Below, in pieces: positions 43,536 to 53,480 of a stretch of DNA of 64,000 bases. The stretch spans positions 62,001-126,000 of the forward strand of contig NZ_PVTH01000001.1 of NCBI RefSeq assembly GCF_003002875.1, in the 5' to 3' direction. Every line of letters begins with the position of its first letter. The stretch's first letter is position 1. Source of the DNA: Arcticibacter pallidicorallinus (GTDB lineage Bacteria > Bacteroidota > Bacteroidia > Sphingobacteriales > Sphingobacteriaceae). A program made the position numbers and the translations under genes. The notes beneath the pieces are model-generated. The model was not told the origin of the DNA. It ran no database searches and worked only from the letters and a program-made list of their open reading frames with translations.

Positions 43536-46500
43536 ATGAAGCTAACAATTAACTGGCGAAATATTTTCTTCATGTTATTCGTTTTGGTCATCCCTTGCCT
43601 GACTTCCGTCGTTCAGGCCCAGGACGGAATCACCGTAAAAGGGGTGGTTACCGACGAAAAAGGAGAAACGCTACCCGGAGTAAGCGTGAAACTCTCCAAT
43701 AGCACCAGGGGGACTACAACCGATGCTAGGGGTAGCTATACTATTGTCGCCCCGCAGGGCAGCAATCTGGTCTTTACTTATATTGGCTATACTGCGCGGA
43801 CGGTAGTGGCCCGCGAGGGAACTATCAATGTTTCTTTAATCCCAGATGCGACTTCAACCAATTTGAATGAGGTGGTAGTAGTGGGTTATGGTACGCAGAA
43901 AAGGTCAGACATAACCGGATCGGTTGCCTCAGTATCAAAAGAGCGCCTGTCAAAACTCCCTGTCAATAACGTTATGCAGGCTATTCAGGGAGCTGTTGCG
44001 AACGTCACGGTTAACCAGGCCTCTTCCATTCCGGGGGATGCACCCTCTGTTCAGGTAAGAGGCAGGAGTTCGATCAATGCTTCTTCTGAGCCGTTTATCG
44101 TGGTGGACGGAATCCCACTCACAAAAACGGACGGAAGCATAAATGATATCAATCCCAACGATATTGAATCAGTAGAGATTTTGAAGGATCCTTCTGCTGT
44201 AGCCATTTACGGGGTGAACGGATCAAACGGAGTAATTCTAATAACCACCAAGCGCGGTAATACCGGTAAACCTACTATCCGATATAGTACTTATGCTGGG
44301 GTGGAGAATGCAACGGATGTTTTAGAAGGAGCTTCGCCTGAGGAAATGCTGGCGCGGTACGCCGAGTATGCGAGGATTAACCAGGCGCCCCTGTTTAATG
44401 GGGGACCCGTGAGAAATGAGTACGAATTTGAAAATTATCAGAATGGCGTTACAACCGACTGGCTGGATGCTGTCATGCAGACTGGTGTTAATCAGAATCA
44501 TAATTTAAGTTTGAGCGGAGGGAATGAATACGCCAAGTACTATGTGTCAGGCGACTATCTGACGCAAAAAGGTGTGGTGCTCGGGTATGATTACAAACGC
44601 TATTCTTTTCGTCTTAATACAGACATTAAGCCTACCAAATATCTAACGGTTGGAACCTCTTCATTCATAGCATCTCATAACCGAGACGGTGGGCGGGCTC
44701 ATCTTTTGAACGCTACGGCAATGAGTCCGTTTGCAAGAATGTATGAAGCTGACGGAAGACTTACCCAATTTCCGATGAGGGGAGAGCAATTATGGACCAA
44801 TCCTTTGCTTCCGACTACGATCAACCCTGAGCGACGTCAGTTCAATATGACCCTGAATGGCTATGGGGAACTCAATTTTGCAGAACTCGCAAAGCCACTG
44901 GAGGGATTGAAGTTTAGGTTAAATGCAGGATATACCTTTGTGCCAGGTCGTGAAAACTATTACGAGGGAGAGACCGTGTACAATGTGAACGGGCTGGGCA
45001 GGATAACCAACACCGAATCGCAAAGTTATACGATCGAAAATATTCTTACTTACAATAAAGATTTTGGTAAGCATCATATTGATTTCACCGGCTTGTACTC
45101 AGCTAAGCAAAAATACTGGCAAAGGGCTGTTGCGGAAGGGCAAATCTTTCCGAACGATGACCTGGAGTGGGGTAATCTGGGAGGAGCCACAACCCAGATT
45201 GCAGCTTCTATAGCTGATAAATACAATACGCTTTCTCAAATGGGTCGTTTGAATTATGGTTATGACAGCAGGTATCTCGCTACTTTTACTGTGCGTAGAG
45301 ACGGATCTTCAGTATTCGGTGCTAATAACAAGTACGGGGTGTTTCCTGCCGGGGCGTTAGCCTGGAATGTGCATAATGAAGCGTTTATGAAGCCGATAGA
45401 AGGCGTTATTAATACCCTTAAACTTCGCGTGTCTTATGGACTTGCAGGAAATGAAGCCATTGGGATTTATCAATCTCTGTCGCTTTTGAATACGAATGGT
45501 CTTGCAATGGGCGGACAGTCGAGAACCGCCCTTGATGTAAGGGCACTGATGGGTAATCCTGCGCTTGAGTGGGAGAAGAACAGATCTTTTAACACTGGTG
45601 TAGATTTTGGATTATGGAATAACCGTGTGAGTGGATCGGTAGATTTTTATAAGTCTAATACGTATGACCTGCTGTTGCAACAGAGCCTGCCGAGGTTAAC
45701 GGGTTATGAGCGAGTGTTTTCGAATCTTGGAGAAGTGTCTAATACAGGCCTGGATGTGACGTTAAATACCCGCAATATCGTTAAAGAAAACTTTAGCTGG
45801 TCAAGTGCTATCGTATTTGCAACCAACAAAAATAAAATCACTAACCTCTACGGAAATGGTCAGAGTGATGAAGGAAACCGCTGGTTTATAGGGCAGCCGA
45901 TTGGTGTTATCTATGATTATACAAAGGTTGGTATCTGGCAACAGGAGGAAATTGCTGCCGGCGCAAATGCGACCTGGGATGCAAATGCACAGGCGGGTGA
46001 TGTAAAGTTAGCTGATCTGAGCGGGGACGGTAAGATCGACAATAATGACAGATCCATTTTGGGTCAAACAGCTCCGAAATGGACGGGTGGTCTTACCAAT
46101 ACTTTCACTTACAAAAATCTTTCGTTGAATGTGTTTATCAACACCGTTCAGGGCGCTCTTAGGGAGAATAGCCAGCTTCGGGTCGCTGGAGATGAGACGG
46201 GCCGCCGAAATTCTCCTGCTGTGATCGGGTACTGGACACCGGAAAATAAAAGCAACGAGTTCCGTTCATTGGGAAATAACTCCAACAGGTACGGGTATGG
46301 ATTTCCTTCAGATGCAAGTTTTACACGCCTGAAAGATGTTACCTTAAGCTACACCCTTCCGGGTTCGTTCGTAGAGAAAATCGGCATTGGTAATGTGCAA
46401 GTGTATGCCAGCGGCCGTAACCTGTATACCTGGACCAACTGGGTGGGATGGGATCCTGAATCAAGGGATATAACCCGGGGATCTGAGTTTGCAGATTTAA

Positions 46501-46550
46501 ATTACCCGATGGTAAGAAGCTTTGTTTTTGGTGCTAACATAACCTTTTAA
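43536..46550 (+). CDS. SusC/RagA-family TonB-dependent transporter of the PUL
   Basis: This 1004-residue transporter has a signal peptide (MLFVLVIPCLTSVVQAQ region), a carboxypeptidase-regulatory-like domain (ITVKGVVTDEKGETLPGVSV), and a TonB plug with EVVVVGYGTQKRSDITGSVA and PFIVVDGIPLTKTDGSIND. The barrel ends in SFVFGANITF. It imports oligosaccharides released at the surface by the PUL enzymes. susD follows 3 bp later. It differs clearly in sequence from the first SusC, so a different ligand is expected. Confidence 0.95.
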   Translation: MKLTINWRNIFFMLFVLVIPCLTSVVQAQDGITVKGVVTDEKGETLPGVSVKLSNSTRGTTTDARGSYTIVAPQGSNLVFTYIGYTARTVVAREGTINVSLIPDATSTNLNEVVVVGYGTQKRSDITGSVASVSKERLSKLPVNNVMQAIQGAVANVTVNQASSIPGDAPSVQVRGRSSINASSEPFIVVDGIPLTKTDGSINDINPNDIESVEILKDPSAVAIYGVNGSNGVILITTKRGNTGKPTIRYSTYAGVENATDVLEGASPEEMLARYAEYARINQAPLFNGGPVRNEYEFENYQNGVTTDWLDAVMQTGVNQNHNLSLSGGNEYAKYYVSGDYLTQKGVVLGYDYKRYSFRLNTDIKPTKYLTVGTSSFIASHNRDGGRAHLLNATAMSPFARMYEADGRLTQFPMRGEQLWTNPLLPTTINPERRQFNMTLNGYGELNFAELAKPLEGLKFRLNAGYTFVPGRENYYEGETVYNVNGLGRITNTESQSYTIENILTYNKDFGKHHIDFTGLYSAKQKYWQRAVAEGQIFPNDDLEWGNLGGATTQIAASIADKYNTLSQMGRLNYGYDSRYLATFTVRRDGSSVFGANNKYGVFPAGALAWNVHNEAFMKPIEGVINTLKLRVSYGLAGNEAIGIYQSLSLLNTNGLAMGGQSRTALDVRALMGNPALEWEKNRSFNTGVDFGLWNNRVSGSVDFYKSNTYDLLLQQSLPRLTGYERVFSNLGEVSNTGLDVTLNTRNIVKENFSWSSAIVFATNKNKITNLYGNGQSDEGNRWFIGQPIGVIYDYTKVGIWQQEEIAAGANATWDANAQAGDVKLADLSGDGKIDNNDRSILGQTAPKWTGGLTNTFTYKNLSLNVFINTVQGALRENSQLRVAGDETGRRNSPAVIGYWTPENKSNEFRSLGNNSNRYGYGFPSDASFTRLKDVTLSYTLPGSFVEKIGIGNVQVYASGRNLYTWTNWVGWDPESRDITRGSEFADLNYPMVRSFVFGANITF

Positions 46551-46553
46551 CCG

Positions 46554-48281
46554 ATGAAACTACAGAATATGAAATGCAAAAAATATATATGCGGTATCCT
46601 CGCCGTTACAGCCCTGGCTGCAACATCATGCAAGGATGATTTTCTTGAAGAGAAACCTTATTCCCAGTATAGCCTTGCGGGTTTAAGCAGTTCTACTATT
46701 GAGGCTCAGCTCGTTGGCTTACATCGAACTTATGCCGAGCTCTGGGGCTATAGTGGGGAACAGGGCTTCCTGGCTGCCTGGCAAATCGGCACAGATATCG
46801 CCAGTGCCGGTTCAACACAGGGAGTAGAAAATCCTTTCTACCAATATGCCACTCTAAATCCGGAGAACGGTGCGGTGCGTGTTATGTGGCAACGCTGTTA
46901 CGACTTTATAAATAATGCAAATATTGTGATTGCGGCAGCAGGAGAGAATAATAAGGCAGCGAATGCTGAAGCAAGATTCTTCAGAGCCTATGCTTACAAT
47001 ACGCTGGTAACTTTATGGGGAGATGTGCCTCTTCTGACCGAGGCTGTCTCCGTTCCCAAGTTTGATTATACTCGCCAGCCGGTTGCTGAAGTTGATAAGG
47101 TAATTGATGAGGATCTTACTTACGCTATTGCCAACTTGCCCGATGTGGATCAGTCGGGTGTTTACCAGAGTCGCACGAATAAAGATATGGCCCGTCAGCT
47201 GGCGGCCGAGGCTTATTTGAGAATAGGAGCAAGGGACAATTCTTTCTTCGCTAAAGCTGAAAAAATGGCCACGGAGATTATCGTCAGTGGCAAGTATAAG
47301 TTGATTGAGGCCCGGTATGGCAAGTTCCTTGGAGAAGGTGGTGATTACTACCGCGACATGTTCCGGTTTGGGAATCAGCGTCGTAATCAGGGAAACACAG
47401 AAGCGATCTGGACCTTTGAGATGGAATACAACCGGAATGTACCCAATGGGACAATTGACAATCCTCAACATCGTCGGGTGTGGCAGCCATCTTATCATAA
47501 CTGGGCCGAAATGGTAAATGCCGATTCTTTAGGTGGCCGTGGAAATGGTCGACTTCGTTTAAGCAACTTTATGAAGTATACCGTATGGCAGGGCCTGCAA
47601 GGCGATATTCGTAACAGTAATTACAATATCCGGCGGACCACCAATTACAATAAGCCTGGTGTTAGTACAGTTATTGGTATTACCGCAAACGGATTCCGTA
47701 TTGCAGCGAACTCTCCTCTGGCTGTTAGTACCAGGACGATTAAAACGGGCGATAAAGTTATACCATTTGAAGCAGACAGCCTACAGAACTGGTATCCGTA
47801 TCCAACGAAATGGGGTGGATATGACCCAGCGGATGATTTCGGTTATGCGTTAGTCAAGGATTATCCTGTAATGCGTCTCGGGGAAACTTATTTATTGCGT
47901 GCTGAGGCGCGTTTCCGTCAGAACAATCTGGCTGGGGCAGCTGAGGATATCAATGTGCTGCGAGACAGAGCGTTTAAGCTTGCAAGGGCGGCACAGGCTA
48001 ATCCAAATCTCGGAAGAGTAACTGCCGGCGATATCAATATTGATTTTATTCTTGATGAACGCGCTCGTGAATTGATTTCAGAAGAGAATCGCAGGATGAC
48101 TCTGGTTCGTACGAATAAGCTGAAAGACAGGATTGCAAAGAATGGCGATGCGGGACCGGCGAATAAGATTATAACCGGTTTCCAGGACTTCAACGTTTTG
48201 TTGCCTATTCCACTACAGGATATCCAGCTTAATAATAAGTCGGGCGAGTCTCTTGTGCAGAATCCGGGATACAGTAAGTAA
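46554..48281 (+). CDS. SusD/RagB-family glycan-binding lipoprotein of the PUL
   Basis: This 575-residue protein has a lipoprotein signal (ILAVTALAATSCKDDFLEEK) and the SusD fold (EARFFRAYAYNTLVTLWGDV near residue 140, FILDERARELISEENRRMTL near 500). It binds the glycan and closes the SusC pore. The first or the sixth residue (MKCKK) could be the start. A long hairpin follows, which separates susCD from lacI. No SusE/F-type surface binding protein is seen in the window. Confidence 0.94.
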   Translation: MKLQNMKCKKYICGILAVTALAATSCKDDFLEEKPYSQYSLAGLSSSTIEAQLVGLHRTYAELWGYSGEQGFLAAWQIGTDIASAGSTQGVENPFYQYATLNPENGAVRVMWQRCYDFINNANIVIAAAGENNKAANAEARFFRAYAYNTLVTLWGDVPLLTEAVSVPKFDYTRQPVAEVDKVIDEDLTYAIANLPDVDQSGVYQSRTNKDMARQLAAEAYLRIGARDNSFFAKAEKMATEIIVSGKYKLIEARYGKFLGEGGDYYRDMFRFGNQRRNQGNTEAIWTFEMEYNRNVPNGTIDNPQHRRVWQPSYHNWAEMVNADSLGGRGNGRLRLSNFMKYTVWQGLQGDIRNSNYNIRRTTNYNKPGVSTVIGITANGFRIAANSPLAVSTRTIKTGDKVIPFEADSLQNWYPYPTKWGGYDPADDFGYALVKDYPVMRLGETYLLRAEARFRQNNLAGAAEDINVLRDRAFKLARAAQANPNLGRVTAGDINIDFILDERARELISEENRRMTLVRTNKLKDRIAKNGDAGPANKIITGFQDFNVLLPIPLQDIQLNNKSGESLVQNPGYSK

Positions 48282-48325
48282 AACGGAAGATCGGTTGAAG
48301 ACAGTTTCCGGCAGTTAATTTTCTC

Positions 48326-48380
48326 GGCTCTAAAACAGCGAAGACCCAGGATAATATCGGGTCTTCGCTGTTTTAGAACC
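48326..48380. terminator. long hairpin after the PUL susD
   Basis: A 22-bp stem with one mismatch (CTAAAACAGCGAAGACCC and its complement at the core) and an 11-nt loop. No T-run follows, so it may stabilise the susCD 3' end or terminate weakly. Confidence 0.7.
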
Positions 48381-48469
48381 GAAATTAAAGTCATGTCCTT
48401 CGCTTGATCAAATATCCCGACATGGAGGGTTTTAGATATGTTGTTCAGTAAATTTTTTATTCTTATTTT

Positions 48470-48483
48470 CGTAAACGATTACG
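48470..48483. promoter_or_regulatory. LacI-type operator 1 (before lacI)
   Basis: CGTAAACGATTACG has arms CGTAA/TTACG around a central CG, the usual form of a LacI/GalR operator. It ends 3 bp before the regulator ATG, which suggests autoregulation. The same 14 bp recur at 49526. Confidence 0.75.
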
Positions 48484-48486
48484 GAG

Positions 48487-49506
48487 ATGAAGAAACCAGT
48501 CACGATAAATGATATTGCCAGGGAGCTGAACATTACTGCGGCAACGGTTTCACGTGCTTTAAGTAACCATCGGGAAATCAGCGCGGCTACAAAAGAGATT
48601 GTGCGACAGGCTGCTATCAGACTTGATTATAATCCAAACAAGGTCGCCTCATCATTGCGATCTGGAAAGACAAATATTATAGGGGTACTTATTCCTACGG
48701 CTGAGCATATTTTCTTCGGATCTGTAATTCATGGTATATCCAATGCTGCCAGTATGAATGGATATGAGGTCTTGATCTATCAGTCGAATGAATCAGAACA
48801 ATTTGAGAAGAAGGGCATTAATGCGTTCTTAAATGCGAGAGTCGATGGAATACTTGCCTCAATTGCAAAAGACACAAGGGATTTTTCACACTTTAGCTAT
48901 GTCAAAGAAAAGAATGTCCCCATTGCGTTTTTCGACCGCTTTAATGACAGTTTAGGAATTTCCTCAGTTTGCATAGACGACTACCGGGGTGCTTTTTTAG
49001 CGGCAGAAAGCTTAATTAAGGAAGGGTATAAACGCATCGCATATATCTCCGGTCCCTTGCATATCAAAACCTTTTCTGAACGCGTAAGGGGTTACAAAGA
49101 TGCGCTTGAACAATATGACATGAACTTTGATCCCGGACTTATTTATAATGGCGATATCAGCATTGAGGCGGGAAGGAATGCGATTAAGGCATTCTTTAAA
49201 CTGGAACGAAAGCCTGATGCGATATGTGCGGTGGAAGACTTCACAGCCTTGGGGGCACTTAAGGAATTAAAGGGAATGGGCATTAATGTTCCGGGAGACG
49301 TGGGCGTGATAGGTTTTTGTAATGATTTGTTCAGTGAGCACATTTCTCCGTCGTTATCTACTGTGGATCAGCAGACTGTTGCGATGGGCGAGGAGGCGTT
49401 TGAGCTTATACATAAATTAATTAAGGATGGACATAAGAATCAAAGAGTACATAGGAAAGTACTTGAGCCCATCATTGTACTTAGAGAGTCGTCTAAGAGA
49501 ACCTAA
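48487..49506 (+). CDS. LacI/GalR-family transcriptional regulator of the PUL
   Basis: This 339-residue regulator has an N-terminal HTH (TINDIARELNITAATVSRAL, residues 6-25) and a hinge helix (YNPNKVASSLRSGKTNIIG). The sugar-binding periplasmic-protein-like core spans about 60-335 (FFGSVIHGISNAA, FFDRFNDSLGISSVCIDDY, CAVEDFTALGALKELKGMGI). It probably binds a sugar or sugar phosphate from the imported glycan. Identical operators lie before its own start and before the next gene, so it likely controls itself and the reductase-GH2 operon. Confidence 0.93.
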   Translation: MKKPVTINDIARELNITAATVSRALSNHREISAATKEIVRQAAIRLDYNPNKVASSLRSGKTNIIGVLIPTAEHIFFGSVIHGISNAASMNGYEVLIYQSNESEQFEKKGINAFLNARVDGILASIAKDTRDFSHFSYVKEKNVPIAFFDRFNDSLGISSVCIDDYRGAFLAAESLIKEGYKRIAYISGPLHIKTFSERVRGYKDALEQYDMNFDPGLIYNGDISIEAGRNAIKAFFKLERKPDAICAVEDFTALGALKELKGMGINVPGDVGVIGFCNDLFSEHISPSLSTVDQQTVAMGEEAFELIHKLIKDGHKNQRVHRKVLEPIIVLRESSKRT

Positions 49507-49525
49507 GGGTTTTTTTATGCTGCTA

Positions 49526-49539
49526 CGTAAACGATTACG
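49526..49539. promoter_or_regulatory. LacI-type operator 2 (before the reductase-GH2 operon)
   Basis: CGTAAACGATTACG is identical to the site at 48470 and lies 55 bp before the aldo/keto reductase ATG, within the likely promoter. Confidence 0.75.
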
Positions 49540-49594
49540 GTAAATTGCTTTATCCTTATCGAAATACTAACGATTAACCAATATAACCTTTCCA

Positions 49595-50587
49595 ATGATG
49601 ACATATATCGCAGAAGCAAACCGTTACGAGGCCATGGATTACCGAAGATGCGGAAATTCGGGACTGAAATTATCTGCATTTTCTCTGGGTTTATGGCATA
49701 ATTTCGGATATGCTAACAGCTTTGAAAATGCCCGGAACCTTTTAAGGACAGCGTTCGACCACGGAATTACGCACTTTGATTTGGCAAACAATTACGGCCC
49801 CCCTTATGGGTCGGCTGAAACTAACTTTGGCAGACTGCTGGATCTCGACTTTCAGCCGTATCGGGATGAACTGATTATCTCCACTAAAGCAGGCTACGAT
49901 ATGTGGGAAGGGCCTTATGGAAACTGGGGATCAAAGAAATATCTCACGGCCAGTCTTGATCAGAGCTTAAAACGGATGAAGCTGGACTATGTCGATATCT
50001 TTTATCATCATCGTCCTGATCCTGAAACGCCCTTGGAAGAAACGATTTCGGCTCTTGATCTGATGGTTCGTCAGGGTAAGGCATTGTACATAGGTATATC
50101 AAATTATCGTCCCGCAGAAGCGGCGGAAGCCTTTAAAATACTGAAATATCTAGGTACCCCTTGTCTCATTCATCAGCCGAAGTATTCGATGTTTGAACGC
50201 TGGGTAGAAGATGGTTTATTAGACTTGCTGGAGCAGGAGGGTGTAGGTTGTATTCCTTTTTCACCGCTCGCCCAGGGCTTGCTTACCGACAAATATTTGC
50301 AAGGTATACCCTCAGATTCCAGAGTGGCTACAAGCGGTAAATTTCTTAACGAAAGTCATATTACGCCCGAGAAGATTGAAAAACTCACTAAACTAAATGT
50401 ATTGGCCAATCAAAGGGGACAAAAGTTGGCGCATATGGCTTTATCCTGGTTGCTTAAAGACCAAAGGGTTACATCAGTTCTCATAGGGTCGAGTAAGCCC
50501 GAACAAATTGTGGATTCTATTATGGCTTTGCAAAATACTGAATTCTGTGAAGAAGAGATTGGCATCATCGACCATATATTAACATGA
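49595..50587 (+). CDS. aldo/keto reductase (YghZ-like)
   Basis: This 330-residue TIM-barrel oxidoreductase uses NADPH to reduce aldehydes or aldoses. The catalytic residues are visible: Asp and Tyr in THFDLANNYGPPYG, Lys in ELIISTKAGYDMW and His in DIFYHHRPDPETPLEE. The YRRCGNSGLKLSAFSLGLWH start and the SRVATSGKFLNESHI segment are like L-glyceraldehyde-3-phosphate reductase YghZ. Start at Met1 or Met2. It is read from behind a LacI operator and is followed after 66 bp by a GH2 gene, so it is probably part of the glycan pathway, perhaps reducing a released aldose. Confidence 0.88.
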   Translation: MMTYIAEANRYEAMDYRRCGNSGLKLSAFSLGLWHNFGYANSFENARNLLRTAFDHGITHFDLANNYGPPYGSAETNFGRLLDLDFQPYRDELIISTKAGYDMWEGPYGNWGSKKYLTASLDQSLKRMKLDYVDIFYHHRPDPETPLEETISALDLMVRQGKALYIGISNYRPAEAAEAFKILKYLGTPCLIHQPKYSMFERWVEDGLLDLLEQEGVGCIPFSPLAQGLLTDKYLQGIPSDSRVATSGKFLNESHITPEKIEKLTKLNVLANQRGQKLAHMALSWLLKDQRVTSVLIGSSKPEQIVDSIMALQNTEFCEEEIGIIDHILT

Positions 50588-50653
50588 AGAGTACATATAT
50601 CGCTAAAGAAAACAATTAATAGTCAATTATATAAATAACCGAAAAAGAACAGC

Positions 50654-52981
50654 ATGGTAAATTGGAAAAAGATCACTTTGTTATTGCTCCTTGCGATATC
50701 ACAGGCAGCTATTTATGCGCAGGTAAGAAAGATAACCTCCTTCGACGATAGCTGGAGGTTTTTCAAGGGGGATGCCCCGGGTGCCGAGAAACCCGCTTTT
50801 AACGATCTGGAATGGAGACTCCTTGATGTTCCGCACGATTGGAGTATTGAGGGGCCGTATGACAAATCCAATCCAACGGCACGCGGTGGTGGTTATCTCC
50901 CTGCCGGCATTGGCTGGTACAGGAAAACATTCACCCTGGATGAAACGGATGCCCGCAAAAAGCATTGGATAGAGTTCGATGGTGTGATGATGAACAGCGA
51001 GGTATGGATAAACGGAGCTTATCTGGGTAAACGTCCGTACGGGTATATCAGCTTTAGCTACGATCTGACGAAACATTTGAAAGTTGGAAAGGGGCAAAAA
51101 AACGTTTTGGTGGTGAAGGCAGACAATACTACGCAGCCAGCATCCAGATATTATCAGGGTGCGGGTATCTATCGTCATGTTCGTCTTGTCTCGGTAAATC
51201 CGGTGCACTTTATGAAGTGGGGGACTTTTATCACCACTCCCGAAGCGACAGCTGCGAGCGGTAAAGTAGCTGTCCAGGCTAAAGTGGTCAATGCAAGTGA
51301 TAAATCAGCTGAGTATACGGTTGAAACCATTATTCAAGATGACAGAGGTAAGCCTGCTAAGAGTTCGATATCTAACAAGTCCATCGCTGCGGGGGATACC
51401 CTGGAATTTTCTCAAAATCTCGAAGTGGCTAAGCCTAAGCTTTGGGATATTGAGCAGCCTAACTTATACAAAGTGGTGGTCAAATTAAAATCAGGAGCTA
51501 CCGTTATTGACGATCAGACGATTACTTTCGGTATAAAAACCTCAAAGTTTGATGCTGCCACCGGCTTCTGGCTAAACGATAAGAATTATAAGATCAAAGG
51601 GGTTTGCCTGCATCATGACGCAGGTGCAGTAGGCTCGGCGGTGCCGTTAGCTGTCTGGGAGGAGCGCTTTAAGTTATTGAAAGAAGTTGGGGTAAATGGA
51701 ATCAGAACTTCTCATAACCCGGTAGCCCCGGAATTTCTTGATCTTTGCGACCGTATGGGGTTTGTGGTTATGGATGAGACATTCGACACCTGGACGGCGT
51801 CTAAGCATAATGGAGAGAAAGGCTATAATCTTTACTTCAAAGAGTGGTGGGAACGGGATACCCGCGATATGATTTTGCGAGACCGGAATCATCCTTCTAT
51901 TGTGATTTACAGCATCGGAAATGAAATTCATGATCCGCTCACCTATCCTGAAGGTTATAAGCGTTACAAGGAGCAGGAAGACGTAGTGAAAAAGTTTGAT
52001 CCTACCAGGCCGGTGACGATGGCGTTATTTCGACCAAATGTTTCAAAGGTTTACTCTAACGGCTTCGCAGAACAGATGGAAGTTGTGGGGCAAAATTATC
52101 GTGAGAATGAACTTGTCGCAGCTCACGAAGCGAATCCTCACTGGAAAGTTATTGGGACAGAGAATACGCATGTATTAAGTCAATGGCTGGCATTGCGGGA
52201 TAAGCCTTATATGGCGGGTCAGTTTCTGTGGACAGGATTTGATTATCTCGGTGAAGCGGACTGGCCTGAAACAACTAATAATCAGGGACTATTCGATCGT
52301 GCGAATAACTGGAAACAACAGGCGCTGCAACGCCAAAGCTGGTGGTCGGCTAAGCCAGTGGTTCGTATCGTTCGCAAGTCTGATAACGCGGGAGCAGGAA
52401 ACTGGGTAGCTAATTGGACGCCGACAGACTTTGATACATATGATAACGCAAAAATACAGGTATATAGTAATTGTGATGAGGTGGAGCTTTTCCTGAACGG
52501 TAAATCTCAGGGTACAAAGTCAAAGCCAGCTGACGATTCAGCCCGCGAGTGGGATATTACCTTTGAGCCAGGGACTCTTAGAGCCGTTGGCAAAAACAAA
52601 GGGGTTGAAGTGACGTCAGAAGAATTTAAGAGTGCGGGAGCTCCTGCGAAGCTGATTCTGTCGGCTAGTAAGAACAAGCTGAAGACTAGTTGGGACGATG
52701 CATCGATCATACAGGCAACTATTGTGGACTCAAAAGGGATCCCGTGTACCAATGCAGATAACCTGATTAAGTTTAGTGTTACCGGCTCTGGAAAGATACA
52801 GGGTGTCGATAACGGGAACATTATCAGTCACGAACCCTATGCATCATCGCAGTATCCAGCTTTTATGGGCAAAGCAATCGCAATTATTAAAGCTCAGAAA
52901 GGATCCTCGGAAAAAATAACAGTTAAAGCACAGGCGGATGGTTTAGAAATGGCCTCTGTCATTATTGATATATCGAAATAG
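50654..52981 (+). CDS. GH2 beta-galactosidase
   Basis: This 775-residue enzyme has a signal peptide (ITLLLLLAISQAAIYAQ) and the GH2 order: sugar-binding jelly roll (DVPHDWSIEGPYDKSN, GGGYLPAGIGWYRKTF), immunoglobulin-like domain, TIM barrel from about residue 295, then DUF4982-like and Ig-like C-terminal domains. Catalytic residues are Glu424 in YSIGNEIHDP (acid/base) and Glu503 in VIGTENTHVL (nucleophile). It should cut terminal beta-galactosides from side chains in the periplasm. A 21-bp hairpin follows, closing the reductase-GH2 operon. Beta-glucuronidase or beta-mannosidase activity is less likely. Confidence 0.9.
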   Translation: MVNWKKITLLLLLAISQAAIYAQVRKITSFDDSWRFFKGDAPGAEKPAFNDLEWRLLDVPHDWSIEGPYDKSNPTARGGGYLPAGIGWYRKTFTLDETDARKKHWIEFDGVMMNSEVWINGAYLGKRPYGYISFSYDLTKHLKVGKGQKNVLVVKADNTTQPASRYYQGAGIYRHVRLVSVNPVHFMKWGTFITTPEATAASGKVAVQAKVVNASDKSAEYTVETIIQDDRGKPAKSSISNKSIAAGDTLEFSQNLEVAKPKLWDIEQPNLYKVVVKLKSGATVIDDQTITFGIKTSKFDAATGFWLNDKNYKIKGVCLHHDAGAVGSAVPLAVWEERFKLLKEVGVNGIRTSHNPVAPEFLDLCDRMGFVVMDETFDTWTASKHNGEKGYNLYFKEWWERDTRDMILRDRNHPSIVIYSIGNEIHDPLTYPEGYKRYKEQEDVVKKFDPTRPVTMALFRPNVSKVYSNGFAEQMEVVGQNYRENELVAAHEANPHWKVIGTENTHVLSQWLALRDKPYMAGQFLWTGFDYLGEADWPETTNNQGLFDRANNWKQQALQRQSWWSAKPVVRIVRKSDNAGAGNWVANWTPTDFDTYDNAKIQVYSNCDEVELFLNGKSQGTKSKPADDSAREWDITFEPGTLRAVGKNKGVEVTSEEFKSAGAPAKLILSASKNKLKTSWDDASIIQATIVDSKGIPCTNADNLIKFSVTGSGKIQGVDNGNIISHEPYASSQYPAFMGKAIAIIKAQKGSSEKITVKAQADGLEMASVIIDISK

Positions 52982-53037
52982 TTAATGTTCACAGACGTGT
53001 CATATTGCTTCGCACAGCCATGTGCACATCGAATATC

Positions 53038-53082
53038 TAACCAGAAGGCCTTTAGCTCCCCGAGCTAAAGGCCTTCTGGTTA
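53038..53082. terminator. 21-bp perfect hairpin after GH2
   Basis: TAACCAGAAGGCCTTTAGCTC and its exact complement around a CCC loop (stem 53038-53058 with 53062-53082). The stem is long, with no strong T-tract. It separates the two operons. Confidence 0.8.
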
Positions 53083-53480
53083 AAACGGAAAACTAGCATT
53101 CCTATTTATTTTTGCGACTTAAAAATCGGGCAAAGGCATTTGTCGCATACGATAATTGTTTAGTGTTCAACCGGCTAACAAAGAGCTTTGAGTTCTGAGT
53201 CCTTATGAACGATAAAAATCAAAGGACAGGTGCAATGAGTTTGATGATGCGGCAAGTATATGCTTGGGAGTTCAGGGCATTATTGAACGAAGCTCTACTA
53301 TTAAATTTTGAAAGTGTTTTCCGGCTGTATATGAACATTCCTGTTGTTCATTTAGACAAATGTCCCATCCTGTTCCCTTTCTTCTGTTGATTTTTGTTTA
53401 GATGGTTGTTTCGGCAGCCGTTGGCTAACCATGGGCCCCGACCGGCGTACAGTCGGCGCCCGCTTATAAACCCATTACTA
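53083..53480. other. 400-bp intergenic region before the GH operon
   Basis: It probably holds the promoter of the GH43-to-GH31 operon; TATTTTTG at 53107-53114 matches the -7 consensus but lacks a clear -33 element. A 61-codon ORF at 53205 has no credible product. No copy of the LacI operator is seen. Confidence 0.5.

Noticed and set aside
53205-53390. 61-codon ORF upstream of GH43
   Set aside because: No recognisable protein features; it sits in a long leader and has no supporting context.
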